Below, piece by piece: positions 1 to 12,751 of a stretch of DNA of 64,000 bases. Both the position numbers and the translations under genes were made by a program. The first letter of the stretch is position 1, and each line of letters starts with the position of its first letter. The notes beneath the pieces are model-generated. The model saw only the letters and a list, made by a program, of their open reading frames with translations, had not been told where the DNA came from and searched no databases. Origin of the DNA: Sipunculus nudus (lineage: Eukaryota > Annelida > Sipuncula > Golfingiida > Sipunculidae); NCBI GenBank assembly GCA_026874595.1, contig CM049307.1, positions 10,191,579 to 10,255,578 on the forward strand. Direction: 5' to 3'.

Positions 1-87
1 GATAATGACATCATTTATCACACAAAGTCAGTGAATACTGATTCATAGTGCAGCTTGAGACAGTGGCCACACACGTATTGGTACTGT

Positions 88-252
88 AGGGTTCTATCAG
101 GCACCCTCTCTTCGGGCAGAACACACGAAGAACCTTAAGTGGGCTACCTGGAACCCATGGATATCAAAAACGGTTCTAAGTTGAACTATGGTTCCAGCTG
201 GAACCATACAGGTTCTGCATGGAACCCCCAAGAACCCTTTTTTCTTAGAGTG
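88..252. mobile_element. Remnant of a GGTTCT/AGAACC-rich MITE
   Basis: The stretch is packed with GGTTCT, AGAACC and GGAACC hexamers in both orientations and ends in AAGAACCCTTTTTTCTTAGA followed by GTG and TA. This resembles the right end of a common animal MITE type whose ends read CTAAGAAAAAAGGGTTC. The expected mirror-image left end is not present, so the copy is truncated. The family assignment is from recollection of that end type and is tentative. Confidence 0.35.
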
Positions 253-1400
253 TATATGAAGGAAAATGTGCCGTTGCATATTTTTGAATTTGTGTAGTTC
301 TCAAGTTTAAGGTGGACGAAGCCTTTGATGGTGGACGTTTGAATGCATTTAACGTTTTCTACAAATTTTAGCATGGTGTAAAGAGGTATTCTGTATCTGC
401 TACAGGTATATGCTGGAAAATCTCATTTTAAGTCAAATATCTGAAAATAATTTAACATTTTAATATCTCAATACAATCAACTTGTGTATATGAGGAACCC
501 AGTTACCATATCCCCAGTATACGTCTATATATATAAAAGTAGAGCACGTTCAGAATATATATGCATGTGCAGGTCAAGGGTTCTCAGAGCATTATATAGA
601 TTGTGTAATATTAATTATAAGGAATATTTGAAATAATGCTAACACATGCATGGTCATGAGGCCATTCCGACACCTATACCCCCTTCATTATCTCCCACTC
701 CCATGCATGCATGCGCATATATACATAAAAATATCCTTCTAAAAATAACATAACGAATGATGAAAATCGGCGCATTCAAGTTGAGTCTATAAATCCATCG
801 AAATCAAATGCCTTCAAATCCATTTCTTCAATTAACTCCAGAATCCTTTGTTTCGTATCACTTATGCTTTAGATAATAATAATTAATATATTATCAGTAC
901 GAGGACCTGTGGCCACATAATTTTGAGTTTATATTTATATTCACAGTGCAGTTCCGCCAACTATTTTAATTAAAGAAACTTTAACATTTATGGACATAAC
1001 TCTTTAATATATATAAATATCTATTTTTGTTAATAAAATTGACTGAAATCGCCGCCTCATAAGAAGACATTCCGTCGTTCTAATAAATTGACGATTCTAT
1101 CTCTGATCAGAGCCGTCTGAGTCCTGAATGTTATGAATTTGCTGGCAGCGTGATTTATCTGTGGATTACCAGCTTGCTTCCATTCGAGCAGTACAGCTGC
1201 GTGCTCGCCGTCTGTTTACCAGTTACGTAACACAACCGGCTCGCTCACCGGTACAACACGGAGCATTACCTATATACTGATGTAGTATGATGGTACACAT
1301 GCACTTACATTAAGTATCCTCGTGGAATGGGTAACTAAAAGGGCAGGGTTATACCGTTAAAAATTAACGCTCTCACTGCATGCAAGGTTCTAGTTAACAG
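253..1400. repeat. Dispersed repeat, copy 1 of 3
   Basis: Most of this stretch can be aligned by eye with 7,165-8,500. Shared landmarks include GAAGGAAAATGTGCCG near the start, GTTTGAATGCATTTAACG, GTATTCTGTATCTGCTACAG and a GC-richer block around 1,050-1,265 with CTCATAAGAAGA, TCTCTGATCAGAGCCGTC and GTCTGTTTACCAGTTACGTA. No ORF of note runs through it. The termini are not defined and no target duplication was found, so the repeat class is unknown. Confidence 0.7.
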
Positions 1401-1987
1401 TGCATATATGGATTATATATGAGGAGATGGTCTCTTTGAACATTGCTTCAGTTTTTCCTTACATAGTTAGTTGGTATTACTTGACCTGTTGCTCTGGGAA
1501 TATATTGGGGTGTGTGAGAATTTTGGATTGTTCACAATCTGTTAAATTTATAAAAGAAAATGTATTTGTTTTTATACATATACTATTTGAACTTTAAATC
1601 AAGTAATTATGGTTAAAATCCACTTTTAATATTTCCATATAACGAGTTGGAAACATATTCTAAGAAAAAAAAAAAACTTCTCCCGTTTATTTTGCGTATC
1701 TTAAATGAGAAGCCTTTTATACAGGTGATATTAAAAAAAAAAACTTTATTCCTGTACATGTAAACATAAAAACACCTATAAAATCATAATTTTTAAAGAT
1801 AAAATCCAAATTTAAAAAAAAATATATGATGTTTATCCTATTTTGTAAACATAATGCACATGTGGAGTCATATTGTATCTTTATAACTCATATGCTAGAA
1901 TAAATACGTTTTCAATCAGATATAAATAAATTATAATATTTTGAAATAACGAAAAAATCAACTACATGGTTTCGGAACACCGAAAGC

Positions 1988-2029
<42 letters not shown>

Positions 2030-2319
2030 CAACATGTTGCTGAAGCACATTATCCGCTTCTCAAATAATATGTGTAAGTCAAATTTTCTCAGAAAAACTA
2101 AATGTAAAATATCGAGGAATAATTAGAATTATGATATATAAAGCTCAGGCATGACCAGCTCTGTTCCCCACCCCCCACAACCCCGCCACGTGGCCTCGCC
2201 CAACCCTTACAAAAACAGTTATTTATGATTCTTTGTAAAAAAAAAACTATTTACGGAAAATTGGCTTGCTGAAGTAACGAGTCACAAATATTATATAATT
2301 AATTCTATGACTTGAAATC
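1401..2319. other. AT-rich spacer, no gene seen
   Basis: No coding or RNA gene is recognisable. A (CA)15 microsatellite lies at 1,991-2,020 and runs into (TA)4 up to about 2,029. Confidence 0.6.
1991..2029. repeat. (CA)15(TA)4 microsatellite
   Basis: Fifteen uninterrupted CA dinucleotides are followed directly by TA dinucleotides. Confidence 0.95.
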
Positions 2320-2795
2320 CATTGTCTCTCTAAATTTCAGAATCCTAAATTGCGTAGACTACATATAACTGTTTCTTTTAGATGTTAACATCATTTTATT
2401 GGTATACATGGACGTCTCCCATCAATATTTTCATTCTTCGTATATAAATATTAATTGTGAAGATTTTCGAACCCTTTTTCAAATAAAAAGACTCTTTTTC
2501 AGTAATGGATATTATGTTTTAATATTTCTCTCACAATTATATCATGAATGATATCGTCGCTTCATAAGAAGGCGCCATTCTAATAAACTGACGCCCCTTT
2601 AGCACTGACCAGAGCCGCGGGGCCCGAGTACTGAATATGTGTTGTAACTGGGGACAGCGTGACAGTCAGACAGTTACCTGTACGTGTGGACGATCAGCTT
2701 GTATACCGTCAAGCAGCCCAGTTAGTCGGTCTGTTTACCAGTTACGTAACAAGACCGCATCGCCGACCGGTACCACATGGAGCTATACAATGTCT
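2320..2795. repeat. Dispersed repeat, copy 2 of 3 (partial, diverged)
   Basis: This shares with copies 1 and 3 the order CAGAATCCT, CTTCATAAGAAGG, CTAATAAACTGACG, GACCAGAGCCG, GACAGCGTGA, GTCTGTTTACCAGTTACGTA and CCGGTAC. It is the most diverged and shortest copy. The best-conserved part is the GC-richer block at about 2,550-2,785. Confidence 0.6.
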
Positions 2796-4440
2796 AAAGC
2801 TACAGTTAGCCTACTAAGTTGGTGCCTTAATTATATTATTCAAATTTTATCATCGGGAGATCTTCGTTTATAGTAGTAACCAGGTAACACTGAAGTATAT
2901 AAGAAGAACTTGTAATAATAATATTTGTTATTTTTATTATTTTATTGTTATTCTAATTATTATTATTACTACAACCACTACTAAACAGCAACAGTGAAAC
3001 TGAAAAATAAAAGTGATATTATAGTAATAAACAGTAACATTATTATCGTATTGCTATCTTGTAGGCCTATCCACATTACTGTCATTATAAAGCTTATAAT
3101 ACAGAACAAATTGCTGTTTTGGCTGATATTCATTATAACATTCAAGGATTTCTCATAAGAGCATAAACCTTTTTTCAAACAGTTCATGAATATTGCTGCA
3201 GGGTGTATGTGTCCACTCAAGCTATATATGTTTTAAGTTATATGTGCCCATATGTCATGCCCTATGTCCGGCATTAAAATTATGTATATAGTTTAAAAAA
3301 TCGAGTTTTTTATCGGATTATAAAAAAATAATTCCTCACGTGAGAAACCAGCTTGCAGAGTTTGCACGGACCACAGTACCCAAGTAGGCCTACATGTAGA
3401 CTTGTTATATCCTACATATAAGCATAGATGGCCTACGTGCACCCCATTTGGCCCGCCGCATGCAATGAACAAATCAAAATCAGCTATATTTGTTTGCACG
3501 TTTCCAGTTTAATACAATTTGTAAGGTGTAAGTTGTGCGATATAATGTTCAGTTATATAACATATTTCTTATTAATTTTCAAGCTTCGGAAAAGTATTAG
3601 GCGACTGTGGCGGGCAAAATGATCAGATTTGTATGCAGGGGGACGCAGGCGGTGGCCTACATATATCTATCTTGCTGACATGTTTGTAACAAATACATTT
3701 CACAGATTTCTCCCACATAAAACGACAAAATACACATTTTAGAAGTTGATATTTGAATACCTTAATTGTATTTACTTCCAAGTAAGCATAATTTATTATT
3801 TATCATAGTTCTAGCAGGATATAAACGCCACTGAAATGTGCAACCGATCTCATGCAGGCGCGCTGTCCGCCATTGTTGTGTTTGTGAATGTGACCTGAGC
3901 AGTTTTATGTTGTTAATAAATTTTTCTGAGTTCCAAGAAACAACAAAATTTAGACTTCAATGTTTAGAAAAAAATGATATTATGACTGTTTATTTGATAA
4001 AATATTTGATAATATACATGAAGAAATGTTCCGTAATTTAACGTCCTGTTCATTCAGTTTGTGTATATGGCGTTTGCTCGCAACCTCAGACATGGCGTGT
4101 TATTGATGTGTTTCTGGGTCCATTTGTGAATAAAATTTTTGAGTTATTTGTGAGGTTGGCAACATGTGTCTTATGTGAAATGAGAGCTTTCTTCGTTATC
4201 TATCGTTTGGAAAGAAAACAAACATGATATAAAATTGCTATAATATGAATTTTAAATGAAACATAAGGATTAAAACGTTCGTTTGGCATGGAATTTCAAG
4301 TTTGTCGTACAATATTGACTAAACTACAAAGACTTTGAATTTCTAACCTCAATCGTCATAAAGTATCACTGGTCAAGTATGATTATTTAAAGTTTGGTAG
4401 AATTTGATTGAAAGACGGCTTGGAAAATGAGAAAAGAAAA
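2796..4440. other. AT-rich spacer upstream of histone H1, no gene seen
   Basis: Short ORFs here have no recognisable domain and no coding-like composition. Nothing else was supported. The last 100 bp lead into the H1 promoter. Confidence 0.5.
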
Positions 4441-4449
4441 CATGACAAC

Positions 4450-4456
4450 AAACACA
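4450..4456 (+). promoter_or_regulatory. H1 box (AAACACA)
   Basis: AAACACA lies 96 bp upstream of the TATA box. The H1 box is a conserved promoter element of replication-dependent H1 genes at about this distance, so both sequence and position agree with its being functional. Confidence 0.8.
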
Positions 4457-4545
4457 CTTTTTGGTCTGAGTGGTCCACATAGCAGGCCGCTTGTCCATTT
4501 CACATAGCTTGTTTCGTCCAGGTTCTCACTCGCGGGAGCTTTATC

Positions 4546-4553
4546 TATAAATA
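4546..4553 (+). promoter_or_regulatory. TATA box of histone H1
   Basis: TATAAATA lies 90 bp before the ATG and is followed at once by a run of 14 C (4,554-4,567). Transcription would be expected to start about 25-30 bp downstream, near 4,575-4,590 (inference). The C-run between TATA box and start site is unusual and is a likely length polymorphism. Confidence 0.85.
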
Positions 4554-4635
4554 CCCCCCCCCCCCCCGCTCAGCGCTATGCACCAGATCAGTTCTGTACT
4601 TCAGTTAGAGTAACAGTAACGCTACAACTATCATC

Positions 4636-5202
4636 ATGTCTGACGCTGCTGCACCCGCTGCTGCTCCCGCTCCCAAAGCGGCCAAGGCAAAGAAACCAGC
4701 CAAACCAAAGACTGCACCAACCCACCCGCCCGTGGCCACCATGGTTGTTGCTGCCATCAAGGCTTTGAAGGACCGCAAAGGTTCCTCTCTGGCCGCCATC
4801 AAGAAGTACATCGCCGCCAATTACAAGGCTGATGCCGCCAAGCTGGCTCCATTCATCCGCCGCTACCTGAAGAAAGCTGTTACTGACGGTAAGCTGGTGC
4901 AGGTCAAAGGAACTGGTGCTGCCGGCTCCTTCCGTCTGAGCCAGGCTACCAAGGCTGAGAAACCAAAAGCAGCCAAGAAACCCGGACGCCCAAAGACAGC
5001 AGCCAAGAAACCTGCTGCCAAGAAAGCCAAGAAACCAGCTGCCAAGAAATCCCCCAAGAAGGCCAAGAAACCAGCAGCCAAGAAGGCCAAGTCCCCCAAG
5101 AAGGCAGCCAAGCCTAAGAAGCCAGCCAAGAAACCCGCAGCCAAGAAGCCAGCTGCAAAGAAGGCCAAGAAACCCACTGCCAAGAAAGCTGCCAAGAAGT
5201 AA
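4636..5202 (+). CDS. Histone H1 (linker histone)
   Basis: Linker histone that binds the nucleosome dyad and linker DNA and compacts chromatin. The single-exon ORF encodes 188 residues, a normal length for a molluscan H1. Residues 1-28 are an Ala/Pro/Lys-rich N-tail. Residues about 29-103 form the winged-helix globular domain, recognisable from [30 protein letters not shown] and [12 protein letters not shown]. Residues 104-188 are a Lys/Ala/Pro C-tail with many AKK and PAAKK repeats and SPKK motifs, typical cyclin-dependent kinase and DNA-minor-groove sites. The first ATG follows a TATA box and a short leader and starts the expected MSD(A) N-terminus. There is no intron, and the transcript ends with a histone stem-loop, so it is of the replication-dependent, non-polyadenylated type. 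No core histone gene lies in the window, so this is either a solitary H1 or one end of an H1 cluster outside view. Codons are GC-rich compared with the surroundings, as is usual for histones. Confidence 0.97.
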   Translation: MSDAAAPAAAPAPKAAKAKKPAKPKTAPTHPPVATMVVAAIKALKDRKGSSLAAIKKYIAANYKADAAKLAPFIRRYLKKAVTDGKLVQVKGTGAAGSFRLSQATKAEKPKAAKKPGRPKTAAKKPAAKKAKKPAAKKSPKKAKKPAAKKAKSPKKAAKPKKPAKKPAAKKPAAKKAKKPTAKKAAKK

Positions 5203-5243
5203 ACTGTCAACGAGATGTTGTTATCACACGACTCGTGCCCAAA

Positions 5244-5259
5244 GGCCCTTTTCAGGGCC
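5244..5259 (+). terminator. Histone mRNA 3' stem-loop
   Basis: GGCCCTTTTCAGGGCC forms the canonical 6-bp stem and 4-nt loop bound by SLBP, 41 bp after the stop codon. It matches the near-invariant metazoan stem-loop exactly, with AAA before it and ACCAC after it. A clear purine-rich U7 target (histone downstream element) was not obvious in the next 30 bp. Confidence 0.95.
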
Positions 5260-5279
5260 AACCACTTCATTCAGATCTA

Positions 5280-7164
5280 AGCATTTGCTTCACAAAGTCG
5301 CACTTTATTAATATGATTTTTTTTTCAGTATAAAGGAGCAGCATTGGTCCAATGAGAGGTAAGACCTTGTTCTTTTATTTTCATAAAGATTTTATTACCA
5401 TTCATTCCGGGAATGTTTTTCAAGGTCGCGGGGAAAATTCATAAAAAGTCTGAATTCTTTGATATTTTGGAGAGTCGGGGGGGGTGGGGTGGTAACCCTG
5501 CTTGTGTCTTCGTAAGATTGCCACACTAAATCCCATTTTAGAGCAAGAAATCTGCCATCTGATATGAAAACAATCATATTTATGAATTGGCAACTTTATC
5601 CATTCTCAGGAGGCTCGTAGATAAGATTGTGCATGGTACACAAACATCTTCCATTAATAAGTCATAATTAATTAAGAGACTGAACGTACATTACGTCTGA
5701 ACTTGAAAGTGTAACAACTTTTGTTTATATCATGGAAAATTTGCGTTTAACAAATGTAAACCTAAGGAATATGCTCGAGCATGAGCCACTTGCTGTTGTC
5801 CCCCTTTGTTGTTAAGTATAGGTAATGCTTAATGTATGATTTAAACATACCACCGTATCATTAAAATGGTTCCCTCTCATGTATATACCAAGTTCAGTCA
5901 ACAGCCAAATGTGCTACAACACCTTTAAATCACATCTAAAGTCAATTCATTAAAGAAGCCTTTAGTTTTACTCAGATTTAGTTTTCAGGCTTGGTTTCAA
6001 CCGGGCCACTTTTCTTAAGATGACATTGTAACGTTTGAGAAATATGATCTGCATGTTTTTAATGCATGTGAAGCGCATTTGAACATTACAATGTAATGGA
6101 AAGTTTGCTATTTAAGAAATAGTTTAATCAATTATTATTAGGCCAAAAACGGGTATGGTTCTTGGACACATTTTTCGGAAACCAGTGCGGGCGGGCGATA
6201 TTTTATTTTACCTTTTTTGTATGTTTCGATAAAAATGTCATATTATCCGGGAAATGCATGAAAATAAAAGATTTTTTTTCTAAACAGGTAAAAGCACTAC
6301 ATAACAAAGGAAATCTTATCAAAATTGTATTATTTGATCTTCTTGAAAGATAAAAATATATTTTTTTTATGCGGGGGTTTAATATTGACGCGGGCGGTGC
6401 CAGAGCACAATACCTTTTATCTTTTTGGCATTATTATTATTATTATTATTATTATTGTGATGTTTAGAATAGTTGTCCTTTAGTTCACTTCTACTCATGA
6501 TTATTCTGTTTTGGATCAATCACTGCACCCTGAACACGTAAAAGAATGATAATTAAAGGTAAAAAAAAATATTTAATTTGAGATATGACAAATCAATTTA
6601 TACGCGTGCGCAATTACCTTTTTTCCAAAAGACGATATTACCTTATTAATTACCGCCAAATTGTTAGGTTCTTTATTAAAAGGCCTTGTACTATTTGAAC
6701 TTGTAATATTAGATCACATTTTTGTTCAAGTGTCCTTAAGATTACCGGAAGCGATTTTATGTCCAGAATTGTCAGTAACCACATTTTTTATTTTGTTATA
6801 TAAATTTATCATACATTTGTTATGTATATTAATCAGGGTTTCTTTAGGATTTCTGGAATGTTTTATAAAATATTGTTGCACCGTCTCAATATAATTTAGG
6901 TACAAAATACCTTTGATAAATCAACGAAAATTAACGGATCATTTCAGCTAAATTATTTTTTTTATTTCTATTAATTATTTCTTAAGTTTTTTTTATTTTC
7001 ATAATATAAAAACTTGTATCCTATGAATCACTATAAAGTCACATAAATGAGCCAAAACAACCAACTAGGTATATAATAAAATGAAAGGAGGCCTTTGCTA
7101 CAAACAGCTGAATAACACCTGCAGCCGCCAGGGTATATTTCAACGCGCAGTGGACCCCTATTTG
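5280..7164. other. AT-rich spacer, no gene seen
   Basis: No coding or RNA gene is supported. An (ATT)9 microsatellite lies at 6,430-6,456. Confidence 0.55.
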
Positions 7165-8500
7165 TGTATAGTTATTCATGAAGGAAAATGTGCCGTGGCA
7201 AATTTTTTAATTTGTGCAGTTCTAAAGCTTAAGGTTTTGTTCTAGTCAAAGACAGAAACTCCTCTTTTACATGTCGACGTGAAAATCGCTAACTCTCGCT
7301 CGCATTAATGATACACCATATAACTGGCTCTGGTATGAATTTGATAACATTCAGTTTTATGCAATACGTGCACCATTTGGTACCTGGGGAGGACAGGGCC
7401 TATCTTAATAAAAAATTCTGGGTGGATAAAATGCTTATTTCTGAATTTGTTGGTGGACGTTTGAATGCATTTAACGTTTTCTTCATATTTTAGCATGGTG
7501 TTAAGAGGTATTCTGTATCTGCTACAGGTATGCTGGAAAAACTCATTTTAAGTCAAATACCTGAAAATAATTAAATATTTTAATATCTCAATAAAATCGA
7601 CTTGTGTAAGGAACCCAGTTTCCATATACCCGGTATACGTCCATATATATAAATGTAGAGCAAATTCAGAATACATGCATGTGCAGGTCAAGGGTTCTCA
7701 GAGCATTATATAGATTGTGAAATATTAATTATAAGGAATATTTGAAATAATGCTAACACATGCATGCTCATAGGGCCGTTCCGATACCTATACCCACTTC
7801 ATTATCTCCCACTCCCATGGATGCGCATATATACTTAAAAATATTCTTCTGAAAAGAACAACGAATGATGAAAATCGGCGCATTCAAATTGAGTCTTAAA
7901 AACATTCATAATCAAATGCCTTCAAATCCATTTCTTCTATAAACTCCAGAATCCTTTGTTGTGTATCACTATATGCATGCTTTAGATAATAACAATTAAC
8001 ATTTTATCAGTACATGGGCGTGTGCCCACATTATTTTTAGTTTATATTCATATCCATAGTGCAGACCTGCCAACTATTTTAAATAAAGAAACTTTTAAAT
8101 TTATGGACATAACTCTTTAATGTATATATATTTTTTTGTTAATAAAATGACTTGAATCGTCGCCTCATAAGAAGATATCCCATCGTTCTAATAAATTGAC
8201 GATTCTATCTCTGATCAGAGCCGTCCGAGTCCAGAATGTTATGAAGTTGCTGGCAGCGTGACTTACATGTATACGTATAGGTGGATGACCAGCTGGTATA
8301 CAGTCGAGCAATACAGTTGCGTGCTCGCCGTCTGTTTACCACTTACGTAACACAACCGGCTCGCCCACCGGTACAACACGGAGAATTACCTACTGCTGTA
8401 GTATAATAGTACACATGCACTTACATAAGTGTCTTCATGGAAGGGGAACTAGAAGTGCAGGGTCATACCGTTAAAATTAACGCTCTCACTGTGGGCTCGG
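7165..8500. repeat. Dispersed repeat, copy 3 of 3
   Basis: Same repeat as 253-1,400, in direct orientation. Relative to copy 1 it carries about 200 bp of extra sequence at about 7,230-7,440, between the GAAGGAAAATGTGCCG block and GTTTGAATGCATTTAACG. The GC-richer conserved block is at about 8,155-8,390. Its right end coincides with the start of the large inverted-arm element at 8,510. Confidence 0.7.
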
Positions 8501-8803
8501 TTATAGTTACAGGCCTCCCACACTGGCATAAAATTTCTAAAATTGGCATAAAATAGCATAAAATAAGTAACAAAATCATAAAATCATAAAATTTTGTTGT
8601 AATTACCCAATAACATTTGTTTCAACTTCAAAGTCTATGGCTTTTTTGCATAGTGCCCAAACTACCATGTGTGTATATTTGCATTGCATTTTACACAAGT
8701 GGTGTAAGTGGGCTAGAGTAAAAATAGTTGTTTCTTGTAAAGCATGAAAATATCATATGCAATATCCTTAACAACTGTTGAGATATTCATAACCAAAAAC
8801 TGC

Positions 8804-8806
<3 letters not shown>

Positions 8807-8858
<52 letters not shown>
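8807..8858. repeat. (AT)26 microsatellite
   Basis: An uninterrupted 52-bp AT dinucleotide run, directly before the block at 8,866 that pairs with 19,160-19,330. Confidence 0.95.
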
Positions 8859-8864
<6 letters not shown>

Positions 8865-9680
8865 GTCACAGTGTAGATTGGATTCCAGTTGAGTTCTGAA
8901 TTCAACCAGTTGAGATCGGAATTCTGATCTAAACAGATGAGATGGGAATAGTCTAATAATCTAATGTCCACTGCATGGTTAAGATTGGGATTGCCAGAAG
9001 TGAATTCGTTTACTTGTTTGAAATAACTAGATAAGTCTACAGTTTTAATGTTTTACACCTTATAACAAATGCTTTTAAATTAAGTTCAATTCAGTTCATT
9101 AATAGCCACAAGATTTAACACTCTACATGAAATTGTACATTTTTATATAATTATTCCAGTGAGAAAGAGGACTTACTCATAGAGTGTATGTCCTCTCATT
9201 ATTATCATTAAATGTAGTAGGTTATGTGGTGCACTGTGCAATAAGAAAACTAAAATTTCAGAGAAAACAAACTATAAATAAAAATTAGATTATGAAAATG
9301 GAGTAAAATATAATAAATATGATTCTTAAATCGAGGAAAAGTATTCTCTCAGACAGCGTTAAAGTGTTGATATTGTACAAAAAGGATCAATATCTTATAA
9401 TCTTAATAATATTGTTCCAAACTCAAGCCCCCTTGAATTGTAAAGTTTTACTGGAGGCTGCAGTTTTACATACTATTACCAAGTAATAAAATACTGAAAA
9501 TAAGATTTTAGATAACAAGAACCAAAATGTAAACTTTAGGATAAAGCCATCAGAAATCCTAACTTAGTTCATTGATACAACTATAATTATTGTTCTTAGT
9601 TATTTTATTATTACAAATATGTTATTACTTCATTCAGGCATTTCAAATGGCCAGTTCAATACCATATAGCAAACCAGGTA

Positions 9681-10661
9681 CAGTAGAACGTCGAATATCC
9701 GAAAGCCTCGGGGTACAAGCTTTTTGTTCGGATAAACGATCGTTCGGATGAACGATTTCAAATTAAATTTGTTTTGGAATCATGGTGATTACCGCCGAGT
9801 TCGGGACATTACCGGTTAATGACTGACCTAAACTGATCGAGCTAGCCCATGATAAACGTGTGACAATATATTGTAACATTTTCGGTCGATTTAATTTATG
9901 TATCAAAAAGAAAATATTATCATATAATACATGTAATATAATAATGTGAACAGCCCTGTGCTTGAAAAAATCGATATCGTACCTACATCATGTCACGCGT
10001 GGCTGCCATGATAACTGGAATGACCTGCCATGACCTCAAAAGTGCTGCCATCTCTCGGCAGATAGTTAAACTACGGGAACCTTTTTACATGTACTGTATT
10101 TTTATTGAAATTACAAGCGAGATGAACGGTTGAATGCACAAGTAAACAAGTTTATGTACACAGTTTTATACACAGTAAATATCGGAGGCGCACATAAACT
10201 CAACATCTACCCACCGCAGTACTCGAGGTCTGGGTGACTACCGGAACGAAGATCCTTTAAATCCACCGAGATCAAAGCTGAACCAAGGACTGCATGGTCC
10301 TGCGGGGTTGTGTTTATCACACCTACGACCTGCGGGCGGCTACTCAGTAATGGTCTATTGTAACGTTTTGTTTGCACAGGTTAATTATTCCGGCTTGGGC
10401 ATTCTAATTAAAGCGAGCCGAGGACAACCCCGGCTAGCGAGGCGGTGTTTTCACTTTGCCTACGCTCGGATGCACTAATTAGTCGGCAATATGTATCACC
10501 GCTGATCTAGCGATCAGACGATCTTTTACACCATTTTATTCTGGAATTTTTTGTCAATGTTCAAATTTCGGATATATGGTCAAAATTTCGGTTCTCCGTT
10601 TTTTTATCTCGGATGAACGATTTTTCGGATAAACGATGTTCGGATATTCGACGTTCTACTG
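9681..10661. mobile_element. pogo/Tigger-like non-autonomous DNA transposon
   Basis: The 981-bp element starts CAGTAGAACGTCGAATATCC and ends with the inverted complement, GGATATTCGACGTTCTACTG, flanked on both sides by TA. A further inner pair (TTCGGATAAACGAT) recurs near both ends. The TA duplication and CAGT...GAA...TATCCGAA-type ends are typical of pogo/Tigger elements of the Tc1/mariner superfamily. No transposase ORF is present, so it would move only with a transposase in trans. Confidence 0.85.
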
Positions 10662-10663
10662 TA

Positions 10664-12254
10664 TTACACAGATTTACCATCATAACATTTATTATTGCAA
10701 TTATGTATTATTATGTGTCTGGAATCTTTTCATGGTTGAATACACAAATGTTCATGTAAGAGTTAATTAGTGAGAGTGTATAAAGGTAGTCTCTCAAGGG
10801 TTAATGAATTGTCTTTGACACTTAGCACATCAAGATTAGCAAACTGACAGGAAGAATAATCATCAAGGTATAATTCACCTAAAAGTGAGAAATGTTCATT
10901 TATTTGTATTGTCTCTACCTTCTATATATATGACTCACCTAGGACAGGGACAGGCAGTTAAAGTTATAATTACAGTTTGGAGTTGGAGTAAGCATTTAGA
11001 TATAGAAGAAATTTTACATAGCTAGGATTATTGCCAGCAAGTGAAGTCATCATCATTAATTTAGTCATAAGAAGAATAACAGAAACTTTGTACATGAAGA
11101 AAAAGGAATAAACCATTGTTACATCATCATCAAGTCTGCTGCTCCTGGATCTCCCAAACAACAACAATATATCACCGACCAACAAACATTAAAATTTCAA
11201 CCGGTGATAATACTGGTACATGGAAAGAAATGCATTCTACTTGTTCTGTTATGATGTAAATCTCATTATTTGCAGAATAATTTAAATACAATTAAAGGTA
11301 ACATTTCATGATTAATCATATACATAAATAAACCAACACTATAATTGTTCATATATTCTGGATTAGCTATTGAAAAAAATATCATTTTGGTATAATAATA
11401 AATTAATATATAAAATCATGATATTGTGGCAGTGATATATAAATGTTTTATTCCTTTATACTTTTATCTAGTCTAGTTTGAAATAAAACTGCAGCTAGAT
11501 TACATTGCACATTGTTTATGAGCTATGGTCTCCATTCTCCAGCTTATGTTCTTAAAACCAGGTTAACATCAGATGAAGGGTCCACAGAAGAAAACTGCAT
11601 GACCCTTCATGTCATATGTTACAATATATTCAAACAATTCATCCCTAGGAATGGACTCTGTAGCTGTAGTGGAAGTTGTTTCAATGAATGCCATATTTAA
11701 GTAAAACAAAACCAAATTTGTTTTCAATATAGTTACAGCTTAATAACAGTACTTATATGTTATTTCACAAAGTGCTGTATTTATGAAGAAAGTCATTTTT
11801 ATCATTATATGTTTGGAAGCTTTTATAACTTTAGAAATATCATTAATCATTTACAGCTGAAAGATTCACTCTATAAATTATTCATGCTGCATGCTGCATA
11901 TAGTTTTAATTGTGATTACAATTTAGTTATGGAATTGCTACACATAAAATCCTAGTCTGTTTCATTCCCTCAAATATGTATATATTAATTTTAATATCTC
12001 TGCTTTTATTCAGTTGGTTAATGTTCTGAGGTGAGCCCTGTATTGTCACCCCAGCAAAATTAACATATAATCAGCTATTCTTGTGTACACTTAACAGAAA
12101 TTGAAACTTAAAATAAATCTTAACAACAAGAGTAAGATACTGTTGATTAGTGTATTTCAGGATTTTCCAAAATTAACTATTTCACCTCGTTACATATAAG
12201 CTATAATACTCAGAAATTCTAAAGAAAACTAGTATATTTCAAAATATCCCAAAG
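10664..12254. other. AT-rich stretch, no gene seen
   Basis: This lies inside the left arm of the large inverted-arm element and has no counterpart in the shorter right arm. ORFs are short and unrecognised. Confidence 0.5.
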
Positions 12255-12466
12255 TGAACTGGTTCATGTGTGGATGTTGGAGCCTGTCTGCGGATCTGGC
12301 TCATCTGCCGTTGGGCTTGGCTCATATGAGGATCCGTTATTGGGCTGCCCATCTGCAGATGGGCAGCCCAATAACGGATTTGATACCATGCACTTTCTGG
12401 CCCGTCTGAAGATGGCCTTTGCCCAATAACCGATATTAGTTTTTGTTAGTTTTACGTTATTTTATT
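12255..12466. repeat. Left inverted-repeat arm with 48-bp palindrome
   Basis: This is an inverted copy of 18,905-19,130. It contains a perfect 48-bp palindrome at 12,332-12,379, centred on CTGCAG with CCCAT/ATGGG around it, able to form a cruciform. The right-arm copy of the palindrome (18,993-19,040) has a single mismatched pair. The arm ends where the CR1 tail begins. Confidence 0.85.
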
Positions 12467-12751
12467 TATTTATTTATTTATTTATTATAATATTGTGAAG
12501 GGTGGCCTGTACCAGAATAAGAATTCTGTTATAAGCAGGGCCCTCTTCCAAGATATACAAGATATTATAGACAATGGAACATGATAATAAAAATACATAA
12601 AAGTACATGTACAATGCGAAATATAAAAGACATAATGAGACTGTAAAATCATTACAAAGGAATGATAATATCATAAAATTAATTAAAGGGACGGTACTAA
12701 CAGCGGTAAGAGCAACGATTACATCTAGAACAATTTCGTGCTGTGATAAGA

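Noticed and set aside
4605-5270. Two long minus-strand ORFs over histone H1
   Set aside because: Antisense shadows of the Ala/Lys-rich H1 reading frame. They consist of low-complexity Phe/Leu/Ala text, with no minus-strand promoter.
8768-8971. ORF with a run of Tyr-Ile
   Set aside because: Translation of the (AT)26 microsatellite.
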